The notes under the pieces are model-generated. The model was given only the letters and a program-made list of their open reading frames with translations. It did not search any database and was not told the DNA's origin. A stretch of 64,000 nt of DNA from Casuarius casuarius. Taxonomy: Eukaryota; Chordata; Aves; Casuariiformes; Casuariidae. Positions 47,473-62,100 of this stretch are shown here, one piece after another (position 1 is the stretch's first letter; each line of letters begins with the position of its first letter). A program made the position numbers and the translations under genes. The stretch lies in contig PTFA01000272.1 in the NCBI GenBank assembly GCA_003342895.1, positions 1,237,491 through 1,301,490 of the forward strand, in the 5' to 3' direction.

Positions 47473-50400
47473 CACGGTTTTGTCTGTGGGTTTTTCAATT
47501 ATTTATTTTTTGAGGTAGGAGCCGCTGTGGGGTTATCTTTATTCGCTTCACCAGCCTTTTTCCCCCCCCTAGCAGTTGCCTGTGCGGTACATTTCTTGTT
47601 TGTTTGCTTTTGTAACCTTCTGGTTTTTATTTTTGGGGTTTTGGGGGGGGGTTTTTTTGCTGCTTTTGGGCCCAGATGCCAGCCCCTGCTCACCTGTGGC
47701 CGGGGGCAGCCCCGCAGGTGGTGGCACTTCCCAGCTGAGCAGGGAGTGATGAGAAAAGATCGGCACCTGGGGCCAGTCCCCATTGGGGGACCAGGGCTTT
47801 GGTGCTCTCCTGCTCNTCAGTGACCCTTCCAAATTTGGGCTTTTTTTCCCCCAACGTGTGGGGTTGGTGTTTCTGTTGATCCCTAGGGCAGGCAGTCTCC
47901 ACCAAAAGCTTTGGGGCTTCATGTTCCTGTTAAATAGGAGGAGATTTTTCTTTCTTTCTCTGAGTGTGGGTGCTTTGGGGGGTTGCAATGACATCTGATC
48001 CATGTATTTCTGTTATATGTGATATAATGTTTTTATTAAGTGTGTTCTGTCTCTGTGGCTCACTGTAGGAGCTTGCTTGGGGATAGGAAACCATCAGCTG
48101 AGCTGTGGACCTCTCTGCTGCATCTGGGGGATGTAACAAAATCCCTGTCACCTTCCTCCAAGCGTGAAACCAGGATGAGGTGCAGGAAAGTGTGGGCTTC
48201 CCCTCTCCACCNTGCCGAAACACCGGAGGATGGATCTAAGGTGAAATCCCCGAGGCTTAGCCAGCACCTCGTTGTGGCATTCGTCACGAGGAGCATCACC
48301 CTGCGTCCATCAAAGCCTTGCAAATAACACAACCGCTCCAACAGGGAGCGAGTCGGATACTTACTGGATTTATGGGTCTGGTTCTGTAGCCTGATTAAAA
48401 TCTGCCCAAAGGGAAGAGCTTTGGAGCAAAAGTGACCATACGCCTTTTAAATTTAAGTTTGCTTTGCCTTGCTCAGTAGTTGCACGTCCCTCTCTCCCTG
48501 TCAGCGCGGGGAGCCCGTATCGTGCTCCAGGGCACTGCTCAGCCCTGCGCCGAGGAGCCGCGGCATCGCACAGAGGCAGGAAACCGCCAGGCAAGTAAAA
48601 AATGGTGTAATGGGAATTCAAAGCAATAATCGTAGTTTGGCCACAGTTTGCTGGGGGGCCCGGACCAAAGTTGCCCCATGCGCTGCTTTTGCACCCTGTC
48701 AGTGACCCTTCTCTTGGAGCAGATAATTTTCCCAGGGGCTAGTTTATCCCTTCTGAGCACTTCTCAGTGCCTGCAGGCAAGGGAAGTAAAAGGGAAAGAT
48801 GGGGAGAATCACATCTATTATTTATCGGGGTGAAAATTTTTGCTATTCCTTGTTTAGAGAATTCACTTCAGTTTTGTACAGAGTTGATTCCCTCCAAAGC
48901 CTGAGGCAAACGTTTGCACGCTGTGCTCTGAGGGTGCTTACCGGGCTGGAGTAACTGCTCTGGGCATAAGGTCTTAATGTACAAGACTGCCAACAGCGTG
49001 TCTCTTCTGTTCTTTCAGTTTTCTGAAGACGTGCTGAAGCAAGTGAGGACTGAAAGCTCCGTTTTATAGTATTATGGGTGTTTAAAATGCATCAGCGACA
49101 ACCCAGCCAAGGCACCTCTGCCCTGCCCAGCTGCAGGGCTTCGGACCTTGGGAAGCGCTGGCGGCTCCCTGACTTTCTTAGAAACGCGGAGACGCTCGTC
49201 CCTCGGAAGCCTGTGAAGAGCTTGGAGAATCTGCGTAATGGACAAGGAGGCATCAAAATTCTCCGTACTTCCAGCTGCTTCAGCACTTTGCNGGAAGCTG
49301 TAGGACTGCGCGTTCCCTGCCCAAACAGGAGTTTGGGTTTTTTCCCTGTTATAGTACTAGTGTGGCTTTAACTGTTTGGGATGGAGTGCAGGCAGCACTG
49401 AAAAAGCAGCGGTGGCACTTGGGATGTTGCTGGGGGCTCGGTAACGCAGAGCCCAGCTCGCTGGTGCAGGGGTTTTGGGGAGGGCGGCGTCCTGGCCAGC
49501 CCCCNTGCTGTGAGCGTCCCACGCTCCAGCCGGGCCCCAGCAGTCCTCTACCCCGCGCAGGGAGCCAAGGAGAGAAACTCTTCCTCTTCGCGGCGCATCG
49601 CGCCTCTGCTCGGGAGCCTGGTAAGGACGTGGCGAGCGCTGACNCGTGTTGCCTCATGCCGGTGCTTTGGAAAGTTCACTGCGATACGCGTGGGATAACC
49701 GAGCTGCTGTTTAAGGGAATGCTTTGCCTTGATTGCCTGCTGTCCCGTTTTGTTCAAGTATTTACTTCACATATCAGGAGCACGTAAAAACTAACAAATG
49801 TCAAATCTAGGCATAGGCAAGTAACCAGAAGTGAGTTAGTGTTGTTCAAAGGTTACTGAAGTTCTTAGAAATACTGGGGAAGATAGCTGGGGGGTTTGTT
49901 TCAATCTAACCAGTGAAGATTCAGAACCTATTTTCCTATTTTCTGTGAAAGGAGGAGGGTGTTTTCATGCTTGAAATACAAAAACAGGTAAATACATTAA
50001 CTATATGAATGCAGTTCATAAAGAAAATGATTAACACCCTCCTAGCGACTTGANAAATTGCTGAAATCAGTGAATTGGAGAATGGTGCCTATCAATTGAA
50101 CTATGTCCTGGCAGGCCGATAACCAGCCGAGTAGCAGACNTCATGCACTGGGATGTATCCTGCCAACCTGGAACGTCACAAGGGTCACNTTTTTAGCTTT
50201 CTCTTGTATCACCTCTGAAAATGTAAGTGCCAACTTGGATGAATGGGCTTAACTCATTTGAATCTGTGATAGGCTTAAAGGCAGAAGTCTGTGCCTTAGG
50301 AAGTTACTGCTAGATTTCTTCCTTGGAAAAATGAAATAAAAAATTGATGGACTTGTCTTTGCTAATGGCCAGTTGCATTTACATCGATCCAGAGCTATTT

Positions 50401-53400
50401 ATAAGACAGGTTTTGAAAAATGGCTGAATGGCTGCATTTCTTTCTTCACTGATGCCAGTTACCTTACTTTGTGCTGTTCCAATTACTTACTATGCTGTTT
50501 AAATTTGTATAAGCTTTTGCTGCATTAGGCTTGCTTTAATAATGACTATTGAATAAACATTGAATAGTGGTCTTGATGTGTTTCAATTATGATGCAGTAT
50601 TAAATGAATTAAGTAACTGTGGCCTTGGAAAACAGCTAGATGCATTTTCCTGACAGCTGAAGTGCCTCAAAGCAGCATTCAGGCTCTAAGAGAGGCTTAA
50701 GGAATTGCGTTGGGTTATTGTGAGTAACAGTTTGAGTAATGCAGTGCATCTGAAGGGAAGTAAGAATGATGCCCACTTTATTTGTGTTCAGGCCACTGGG
50801 ACATGGGATTTCTCTCAAAATTTCAGGGAGCTGCAGAGCACTGCTTTGGGAAGCAAGCTAGTTCCTGGCTGTGCTTTTAGTATAAAGTGATAAAAGGGTG
50901 GCAAAAAGCCCCCTTTGTTTTTGTCCCATCACTTCAGTCTGGGCAGTTTGGAGAACCTGGGATTACATATGTCCTGTCCCCCCTCTTCTTCCCCCCACTC
51001 CCCCATCCTTTTCAGTGTCAGACACTGTAATCTCTGCCCTTGGCTGCAATACTGATAGGGTATAATCAGCTATTACCCTTGTCTCCAGTAATAGACTGGT
51101 TTTGCAACCACCTGAGCTAGTCAAAATACTGATTTGAAGATAACTCCAGCTGCTCTGAGAGGCCTTGATGCATAATGAAGGAATTTAGCAGAGCAACAGG
51201 TGATTTATCTCTGCTTGATGCTGCACTCTAGGTACTGAAAAAGCAGGATGACTGTGTACAGGAAAGAAGAGAGTTAGGGTACCTACCAAACCTGAAATTG
51301 AGAAATACATGCTGTGTGAATATATAATATAAGCCAGAAGCAGAGCTATTGAAATACTGCCTGAAAAGGTTTTGAATAAGTGCCTGTATATTAGAGTGTA
51401 AGGAAGAGAGAGGAGTGCTATGAAATGCTGCTCGTTTTCTGTAATTTCATCTGCAACAAAGCGCACNGTAAATTGCTTCTCGCGAATGGCTCTGCGCCCA
51501 TCCCATGCGCTTGTGGCCATTCAAACCCTCTGCTCGCTGATTGCTTCCAGGGATGATTTATTAGCAGCCATCAAAGGATAAATTGCCTGTCCTCTGTCAG
51601 CCCAGTGGNAGCAAAATGCACCCCGGTGTTGCTTTCTCCAGCAATCAGCTCAAAGGATGGCTACCAGCAGGTTGGTGGTTGCAAGAGCTGGGCCCCTGAG
51701 GATGGGATTTTCGGAGGGTGCCCGTAATCCTAATTCTGGACAAATTCGTCATGAGAAGGCAGCTAGCATTTGAGTGTTGGTGCTTTTGGTCAGTATGGTT
51801 TTTCAGGGTGTTTTGCCCTGGCTACAAATCTTTCTCTCTCTCTGTCTCCCTCCACTTGATTTCCCTTTCCCAGGAAAACCTGGTGTCCTATTTGATTTTC
51901 CCCTGCAGCCTCCTTTAGGCAGTGATTTCAAACTCTAATTGCCATGTAATCAATAGCCACCTTTACCAAATCTTTGAGAGCAATGGCTGGCAAGCACGGT
52001 GCCTGTTCAAAGCCTTGTAAGTATATTAGTCATCTATAATGCTGGCTTTGCAATAGCTCTGACGTACAAAANCGACATTAATCCAAACACATTTCAGGCA
52101 GGTTATCCACCCTCCTCCATGCACTTATGGATTAGAAGTGGTCTGTAGTTACTGCAGGGAAAATAGCTTGAAAATTTAATAGAACAAACTTTTCATCGAT
52201 GCTCANAAAACAGGCAGCATCACAAAAAATACCAACAGCCACATTAGCTTAGTGGAGAAGCTTTAAGAATTGTGTATTTTTTTGGGGGGGAAGCCCCCAT
52301 TCTCCATGCATTTGTCGATATTTTCCTGCATGTCAGCTCCTATTGACAGGAAGATCATAGTTTAGAATACAGATTGGCAGCTTGCGTGTGTTTTAGGTGA
52401 TTATTTGGCCAGAAAGGACAAGTAGCTCAGTGCTGATACACTTCAGAAAGCTAGGGGGTAAATATACCCTTTTTTCGCAACCCCAGGAGTGACGTGGGCC
52501 GAGTTATGCTGGGCACGTGGCTGAACGGGGCCCTGGCATGGGCCAGCGTGCCGCTGCCTTAGGGTGGGTGTGCTCTGACGGGACCCCATAACATTATATT
52601 CAGTGTGCAATTTTTTTCTAAGTCATTTATTGTGTTTGCTTCTGCGTCCATGGTAGCTGTAGTTCTCGGGCACAAGTGCTGCTCTTTCTCGGTCGTTCCG
52701 GGGAGTTTTAATTTTGTCTGCTCTGCGTTTATTTTCACAAGCCAGTGGGACGGGTGTAGCTTCGCTGACCCCAGGGTTTTGGACTCCTCTACTCCCTCAA
52801 GCCAAGAGAAATTCAAGAGTATTGATTGATTTAGAAGGCATCGTTCTTAGGGCCTTTCACTTTTCCTTTCTGGCTACTGCCACCCTCAAAGAGAGAATAA
52901 ATTATGTTTTGTGCATACAGCTGCATTTCCAAAAAGACCAGGCGTCATAAGTTTTGTGGTTACCTCTTGAGCCAAATCAACGGTAGTGCCCAGGTGAAAC
53001 CTGATCTGCATGTTTTGCTCTTGATCGACCAAGATTTGGTCCTCGTTGCCATCTGCTCATTGAATATCGAAGCTCTATTTCTCTTTTAGCTTCCTGGTTT
53101 TTGTAATTCGAGTTTAAGTGAAGTGGTGCTTGCTGTTCTGTTTGGCTTCCAGTTTGGGTTGTTCCCAGGGTATCAGAGCTGCCTGCTGTCCTAGATGTTG
53201 CCCAGCACCACAACTGTGCACCATTACTGGCGTTGCCTTTTCATTTTCGGCACAGAGAAGAAGAGTATAGGCCTGCCCCATAACCAGTGCGCACCGTGCT
53301 CGCGAGCTGCCTTTTATAGCTGGGCATCTGCAACCCAAAAGAGTTGAATTTAACANGTGCGAGAGGCCGGCGTCAGCAGCGCTGCAAGGCAAAAGGGCCG

Positions 53401-56139
53401 CCGGAGCAGGGAATATTTCCCTAACACAAGGTAGGAATTACTCTTCGTCTGGTCACTGCGTCCTTAGCGTCTTCTCTGTTCATGCTGACTCCAGCGGTGA
53501 GCCACCGGAGGAACCGCAGCAGTCTCGAAATCCGCTGTCAAATAAAAAGCATTGCACAAACCAAGAAAGGGGGTCAACAAGCGCTTAACGTTAGATGACA
53601 AGCATGGCACAAGCCGTGGCACGTGCAAGGAGCTCTCGGCAATACGCGGCCGTGCCTGGTGAGGGGCTGTGATCTGGCAGGGGAGCAAAAACATTTCTCA
53701 GTAATTTGGGCCAGTTTAGATTTGGCTGCTGTGGGCTGGGCCCTTTCAAATGTGCGGACTCGATGCTTTCCAGGGGTCTTTTGGTGTGTATCAGAAGCCA
53801 TTTCTATAGCTCAGTTCATAGAGGAACATGGAGTGTCTTTACACGGCACTGGATCTTCCCTGCATGCTACACAGCACGTTTATTTTGCCATGTGAGTGAA
53901 CGTGAACCCTTAAATGATGAAAAATGAAAAAAAAATCCTGCAAAAAGCTTCTCATTTAATGATATTCTTCCTTAAGGCCTGAGCATTTTTTGCTAAATTC
54001 ATTATTATGTATTTGGGCTAAAACCTGCATGTTCAATGGGAAACATCAGTCTTAGACTTTTTTGGGTGGCATGGTCACATTGTTAAGATCATGTCTGTTC
54101 TTAAGTACACTTGAAAAGTTTCTGAAATGTTAATAAACCTAAAATTTCTGTAGTGACATCCCAGCCAGGAAAATAACACAGTTTTGGGGGAATTTTTCTG
54201 ATAAGAGTTTTGCGGGGGAGAAAGCAAGTAACACCATTACAGACTGACTTCATGAAAGAATGTCTCTTTTCCAACCCGAAGGAAAATGCCAAAGAAAATG
54301 CACAAATCTTCTCTCTTTTTGATAGTTTCCCTAAGCATATCACTGCAGTTTCTCTCAAGGAGAAGTAGCTAGGATGTAACAGATGACTAAAGCTGGCCTG
54401 CCCTTTTTTGGAAACATGAATTTAGGTGGGCATAAACAGAGCAAGCCACACGGCAAAGAGCCTGGTATGGTGTATTTGTTAGCCTTTTCAAGAATTCTGA
54501 TTATTTTTGGACGCGCCTGATGACCAGCTCTTCAGACGCTGCCGTACTCCTCACAAAGAGTATGGGTGATTTGTGATAGTGGCTTGGGGAAATGTTGCGG
54601 GACTTAAATAAATAAAGAGTTACAGGAGTCCTGGACGGCAGAGTGTGTCCCGACATCTTTGAAATCCTTCGGTCTCACTGCTTAGAAAGGAAAACAGCAT
54701 CGGCTTCTCCTCCTTTCTCCCTCTTGGTTCCTCTCTTTCTGATTTCCCGTTGTTTCATGTGCACCTCTCCATGGAGTCCTTTATTTTCACAGCTTTTGCT
54801 ATATGCTAGCAGCGTGTCACTTTTTCAGTGCTTTCCTGCTGCTGTTTGGTTTTGACCTTGTGTGCATCTTTCANGTCTCTTTTTCCACGACATTATTCTC
54901 CCACAGTCATCTTAGAAAAGCTTTCCTTACAGATGTATAATGTCAACAGCTAAAAGCTGTCAAACATTCTCAGGCCGTAAAATGAGACAGAGGAAAAGGT
55001 ATTTTTAAGGTGAAATACAAAACTTCTTTGTATCGCTTCCTTCGTGGGAGTGATTTCTCCCCTAGGGCCGCATGGTGCCTACATTAATCATGTTTAGAAA
55101 GCAATCTTTTTCTGCAGCATGTGGGTTCTTCTGTGTTTCTTAAAGTAAATAGTACTTTTTCCCTAGGAAGTCTGCTCAGAAAACAAAATATGATCCAGTC
55201 TAATTGATGAAGTCACTAGTATAATGCGGTGTTACCCATCTAGAAAGAGTTTTGTAACTACTTTATGTCTTTAAAAAAACACGCCTAAGTCTGGTTATGA
55301 AAATCACATCTCTTCTTTCTGATCAAATGGGCCACGACAGAGTGGTTTATCATTTGTCCAGACTGCACACCCCAGACTTGGACAACGCCAAGAAATGGAA
55401 ATGACCATGGCACAGTAACTGCCATTTGAGTTGTTTTGCTATTTTTTGGTACCGTGTGTGGCCATTATTTGGACAAATCCACTTCCCCTAATCCTAATCT
55501 TCACTCNATGGATGTAAATCAGGAATAACTCCACCGAGCCAGTGGATTTACAAGCCAACGTATTTAGAGAAGAGCAGCCTTCAGAATAGGAAAGATGAAA
55601 TGAAGTTTGGACAGCAATAAGAGTAATGTTCCGTCCCATTCTCATTTTTCATAATAAGGAATTAGCTACACATTTGCCATTTGCTGTTTACATAATGCAT
55701 TAACCTGCGTTTAAAAATGATCTCCCTGTGAGAGCTCTTCTGTGCATGTGGGCTCCCTGAGACAAAGGACTTGCGTAGCACAGACAGCCATAGCCTGGCT
55801 GATTTCTGCAGCTGTGTTACAACAGGGAGCCCAATAAGGTTTCCAGGTGGGAGAAGCAAGATACTACCTCTGTATAAAAGCTACCCTAATGCTACTAGGA
55901 GTTTAGCACTATGGGAAGAAATGGCCTTCAAAAAAAGAAAGAGACCAAAAGTTTGTTAAAGCTGGCAGGCAATGATTAAACTGCAAAGAGAACAGAAAAA
56001 CTTAAATTACCACAAAAGAGAAGCCCAAAGGAAATCTATCCCCATACCTGCAGACCAGTGGTCACAGAGCAACTGAGCGAGCTTCAGTTTCCCTCTGCTT
56101 CCCCACTGCACCAAGGAGACTAGGGATAACGCTAGCTTT

Positions 56140-56185
56140 GTATAGGTATACATACATATCTATATATATGTATATAGATATAAAA
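56140..56185. repeat. TA-rich simple repeat, partly palindromic
   Basis: ATATCTATATATATG is followed closely by GTATATAGATAT, forming an imperfect palindrome. Confidence 0.6.
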
Positions 56186-59100
56186 GTGAGCAAAAACTCA
56201 GTGCTCTAACAGCAAAAAATGTACACTGCATATATAAGCCACAAGATAACTGCGGATAAGAAGCATCTTTTTTCAAGAGGCACCTACTCGGCTGGTACTT
56301 CACTGCTAGAAACATTCGCATCCTCATCAATCACATCAGTTCTCTCAGACCCTCGGGCTGCTGAACAAAAAGCAATCTTGGCTTGTTATGTCCAGGTGCA
56401 GTTTTTTGCTTGTTGATTAGCTGCNTGTAATTTGATAATGGGGAGCAGTGGTGCACTGAGATCCAGTAAACTACATCAGAACTGGCCCTAAAAGTCCAAC
56501 CTTGGCTCATGCTGCTCATTTTGTTAATTGAACTTCTCTCCTGCCATGTGACAAAACGCATCTAGCAGGGATGACTTTTAACTGCTGCGGACGCAGTGAC
56601 NTCACGGGGAGATTTGATCCATTAAGGGCTGCACACAGAGAAGTTCAGCCAAGGCCTAGAAAAGTAGCATGCAGCTTTGCTCGTATCCCTGCCGAAAACA
56701 AGGCCGGCTGAATCAAACAGCTACTAGTTACATGTCTTACCAGTCTCACGCAGTTGAACCCGCTTTAGAAATGTCTCTGAAATAGATGACCTTTGCCTAA
56801 TACATTCACCGGCATTGTCACCNTTTTCTTGGTCACCGTTTTCTCTANTACCTCTATCATTATTGAGATCTGTAAGTCAACAGCCCCTTTTTCTTCTGTA
56901 TTTGTGCTGAGCGCAGCCACGTCGGAGCTCTGCTCCACGAAGAGGGCTTTGCTGCATTCAAAAACAAAGAGCACACAACTGGTAACACCAGCAGTGAAAC
57001 GAGTTACATCCAAGCCTGTGATGCGAGGATGCGAGGGGCTCTGCGCAGCACACGCGCGACGGGCCGATGCCCACGAACTGAGTGCTGAGGACAGCGGTGC
57101 TTCCTCACGCCGCCGCAAGTTGCAGCCAGCTCTTGTCCCCGGGAAGGCTCGGCATCAAAAAACAGTTGTATGGGCCTTGGTCAGGGGGTAAATGTCGTTC
57201 CCCTATACTGTGACTATGTTCGCAGGGGATAGTTTCAGCAATAGTTTTTTCTTCCAGGAAGCAGGGAGAAAATTTGTATAAGCTTCTTTTCCCTTCTCTC
57301 TTTCCATCCTGAGCAATCCACTTATTTTTGTACCTCCCTTCCTTCCCATTTTCCCTATTTTGCCATGATGAACAGCTGTGAATTAGCTGGAAATGTTTTT
57401 TAACACAGTGTTCAGCAGGGGCACCTGCACATCCTGGAGTTTCAAAATAAATCCTGGAAACCATGCAGCAAGTAACCTGTACCCAGGAGGCTCTGGTTGC
57501 TCTGGTGAGGTTAGGACCCCCCCCCAGCTGTTGGACTGGGGCCTGCGCTTGCCGAAACGTCCTCGGCAGGTCGTCAGGGTCTCTCCGGAGTGTCTCTGGC
57601 AGTTTAGCAGCTGGCAATGCTGAGACACCAGGAGAAACTGTAGGCTCAGGTGCAGAAAAAGGCAGCAGAAAACTAGAGGCAGCGAAATTAATAGTATAAG
57701 ATTATAGATTAAAACGGTCATACTGGAGTGTACCTTGTATCTTTGCTTTGTATTTATTGATCCATAAATTAGACTTCCAAGCAAAATCTTGCTTTTTAGC
57801 ATGTGTTCTGTTGTGCTATAGTGATGCCGAGAAAGATCTGTTCAGTTTGGGTAAGGCTTCTTTGGTAGAGGGGAAAATCAGGCTTTACTGCCTTGGGCCA
57901 CCTGCAGAAATGTCTAGACTGTCCAAACAGAAAAAAAAAATCTCATTTTAAGGGCTGAAGTGTTGCTAGCACTAACACACTCCAACCTCCNTGTTAGAGG
58001 CTGTGTTTCTAATCCAGGCCAGGGAGCCGGGTCTGGAGCCTGGATCCCCCATGGCTTCAGCTGCATGAGGCCGGGACATTTCTCCTTTGAGAGCAACGTG
58101 GATTTGGGACCAGGTGATTTATGATCCTCTTCCTGCAAGGAGGTGTCAGAGAGCCTCTCTGACACTAAATTTCTAGGACCTCAGCCCTTGGAAATTATGG
58201 CAATACTATTGCCAAAAACTTTTGCCACAAGCTTTAGGCCAAAAATGGATTATTCNCCCAAGTTGAATGTTGTGCCCTCACATATGCCATTCCCAGCATC
58301 AGAAACAGTTATTCCTTAAATGTGCCAGTTAGCATGAAGTGAAATCCAAGTGGAGCTGCNTGTTTTACCGAAACAAGCATCACCTGAATGGCTGCTTGAT
58401 CCTGATGNAAGGTAGGGACTGCCAACCTCGACGTGCACATGGATTGATTATAACTGCCTCTGGGGGCCAGGGCAGAAGTAGCCCAGACTGCGATCTGTAA
58501 GTAGGGTCTACGAAAGCTGTTTCAGATACTAGGTTCAGATTGATGCTGTTAAGTAATATTGAACACCTAAAGGCCCAGGCTTTCTGCTCAGACATTTTTG
58601 CTGATACAGCCTTAGAGCTGGTCTCTCTTCTCTCTNACATGACTCCACCTGGAGACTGTAATTTCACCTGTTGCTGCTAAGACCTCGAATAAGCAAAAAG
58701 ATGAGCGGTGTTATCTACTTGCGCTGCTGGCATTCCCTCCAGGCCAATTCCACCGCCAGCCTCAGCTGTGCTGACCAGTCCCCTAAAATCCAGCGCTAGT
58801 GTCCTGTACACTTGGAAATTCCTGAAAATTATCCCCAGGTGTGCATGTTTGTGCATTATTTCTGCGAGACAGTTTTTTCTCAGGCCAGGTGTTGCACGCA
58901 TAGAGCANCTTTGAGGGAGATTAGGTATGACTCTCCGGCTGATTTCTGTGTATGTGAGGTTTATTGTAATTAGGACTGTAGCACCTTCTCCTAGCATCAG
59001 TCTGGCTAAGAAGCAAGATTTCAAAAGGCATTTAGATGCCTATCTGCCATTAAGATACAGAGTGGGGACAAATCCAGTTGATGATCCCCAGCTTGAAGAC

Positions 59101-62100
59101 TTTTCTAAGCAAGCAAAAGACAACTCAGGAGAAAATACAGGACAAGGGAAAAAAATCAAGCTGATGAATATGAAAAGGTATGAAATCACTCCCATCATTT
59201 TTTATGGCTGAAAATTAAGCAACCGTCACTTCTTTATTTTGTGTGAAATGCTGCCCAGTGTCTGCCCTTCACTTTACTATTTAAAGACAGCCTGATACCC
59301 TGGGTAAGACCTGGGATGGAAGATAACGGTCAGCNTTGCTTCTGTAGTCCAGTGACTTCAGCAAGGCCCTTATCCTCAATTCGCTGCGTTCCTCTGTGTA
59401 TACTTCAGTATAAGAATATATAAGTGAGCATAAGGTACTTACCTGGATGGGTGAACTAGTAAAGATGCAGGGATGAAAGGTGCAAGTGCTGTGCACAGAA
59501 TTTCTGAGGAGGAGGGATTATTTAGTATCGGCCTAATATAAAAGGTAGGTTTTTAGCAGGGGTGGAAGGAGGAGCAGCAGGAACATGGCAGGCTAGGCCA
59601 NGGGCTGATATCAGACATACGGTTTGTTTATGTGTGGGAACGGGACCTGGGCTACAGGATAGCAGATGAGCATAAGAACAGCTGCTGAGTGGTTTATGGA
59701 GCTTCACTTCCCTGCAGTCATTTCTAGGTAGCTCTTAATTACACCAGGGAAGTCTGCCAGAATTGCTCTCACTAGCAGTGTGATTATCCATATGGGCAGA
59801 AGTCATCAAGAAGTCGTCATTTCATTTGGATGGTTAGTGCTGTGTGGGGGCAGGAAAGCCCTCGCAGGTAAAAATGTGTCAGGAAAGTTGTGTGTTTTCT
59901 TTTCAGAAGTGCTTTAGGCTTTACCCACCTCTGCTAAGCCTGCCTACAGACACTCTGCGAGGTGCCTTNGCCTGCCTTTTCCACAGCCCTTCCCTAGGCA
60001 CCGAGATACACAAGATTTGCGTGGCTTTCCAGGGACACCAATACAATGCAAATTCCTGTGTGGGAAGGAAATTTCGAAGACAGATTTGCCTTTGGATTGG
60101 AAAGCAGTGAAACTCATGGACATCCTTCTGTTCTTATATAATTTTTAGGCCTTTGAACCTGATGCTGGAAGCTCCTCTGCCACATGCACAGGACCTTCAC
60201 CAGCACTGCTTTTCCCTCACAGTACAGCGCTCCAAGATGGTGCACTGCCCCGGCAGGGTGAACTGTCCTTTTGAGTTTCCTGACTGCTGATGGGCTTCAG
60301 AGCTAAGGGTGACGCTCTCAAAATCAACTTTGACCAGACTTCTAAGGTTTGTAGTGTGACTTTAGGGATTTTTTTTTTTCAGATATTCAGTGTTTATGTC
60401 TGCCTTTAACCACAACGATGCTTTCCAAAAAGTTGGTCTTTGAGGTTCAAAAGAAAGTGAAGCGCACACGGTATAGGAGCTGTTGAACTCTACGTAACGC
60501 ATAGAGGTGACGGAGACCAGCGAACACCAGGCCTGTGTGCTCCTTCGTGTCTGGGCAGCAGCAGCCGTCAAGGCACTGTGCCTGTCAGTTCCCAAGCCTT
60601 GTTTCTTTTTAAAAAAGTCAGCACCAGAGGAAACAGGGTGTATTGGCTGGCCCAGTTTCATTCTGGTGAAGAGCAGTCTTGGCCAGCCTCACCATGCAGG
60701 GATGCTGGCAATGTTTTCTTGCAGGACGGCATCTCCAAATGTGAGTGGCTCTGTGAAATCCCTTTCACTTTGCTTTTTGCATGTCTGGCACAGAGAATAC
60801 AGTACAATGGGGAGAAATGCTAGAGGTGGGAAAACACCTGCGAGCCATGTTCAAAACGAAAGACAAGATCTATTAAAATAGCAACAAAAAACCCTTCAAC
60901 TCCAGACACCTGAAGGTCACAGGCCTGACTAAAGGATAAATTCTTCCTTTTTCTCTGGCGTGCAGACTTGCACACAATCTGCCATGCTGCCAGTTGCTTT
61001 TGCAGGTTCCTTCGGTGATGATCAGCCTTTTCCTGCAGGTGGTGCTTAGGAAAACTACAAGTTGGGAACATCTTCGTCTTCCTCCCTTTGCAATTGTGCT
61101 CTCCAGCACTTGGTGGCAAAGGCAGTGAGTCAGCTCCAGGAATAGCAAAGATGCAACTCTTCTCCTGGTCTGAAATGCCTAAAAAAAGTGGATGAGCCAG
61201 TGAGTTTCTTCTTTAGGATGGAAAGTAAAGTCTGGAGAAACTGTCTGGGAGAAGGGCAGTCAGCTGCACTTGGATATTTTGCTTACTATTGGAATCTTAC
61301 TATTGCAAATGACTTAAAGTTGTTGCACGGGGTTTAAGAACAGCTTAATGTGGGGTGAAAAATGAAAATAATCTCCTGCACTTAAAATGATNTCGTTCGA
61401 TTATAGGGAAGTTAGCAGAGCATATGAGAAAATCTGAAGCCCTCTGGTTTGCATGAAGAAACTGCATCAATTTACACCTGATAGCCTGTCTTTAGCAGTA
61501 TTAAATTCTAGTGCCAGTGGTGGTAGAAAGGATGGACTTACATAAAAGACTTATTTCTTAAACTCTAATTGTAGAGTGCATTATTAGTAAGAAAAAATAC
61601 TTCCTGATCAACCTGCAACAAGGTGATGAGCCACAAGAGCTGTGGAACTGACACAAAACTAGATAAGTGTTTTTTAATACAATACTGCTCTTCTTTCTGA
61701 AGTCTACTGACTGCCAATATATAAATCTGCCTCCCAGCAGTCTTGATCGTCCTGTGCAATTCTTTCATTTTCCATCCATGGGGGCCTTCTGAGCACTGAC
61801 TATGTTGTTTACTTGATTTGTTTTAGCTCCTGCAGTGGTAATAGATTGTTCCCTCCAATCTTACGCTGGAAAAAACAGCTTTTGAAATTATAATTCATTA
61901 TAAAAAATAAGTATAAGAACTGTTCATTGTTTATCTTGGCCTAGCAGCTGCTTTAATGTGGTGTGTAATCGATCTTTTCCTTGCTCTTGGGTCTTAGGTG
62001 GTGTCACACCCCAGCTGTAAGCTGCCACACAGGCATTGCCATCTACCACCCTGGAGTCATCACTGCATAACAGGCCATGAAACACCCCAAACTACCATGG

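Noticed and set aside
47080..47823. 247-codon plus-strand frame containing two Ns
   Set aside because: It runs through a pyrimidine tract and G-runs. The Phe-rich middle is just the T-rich repeat.
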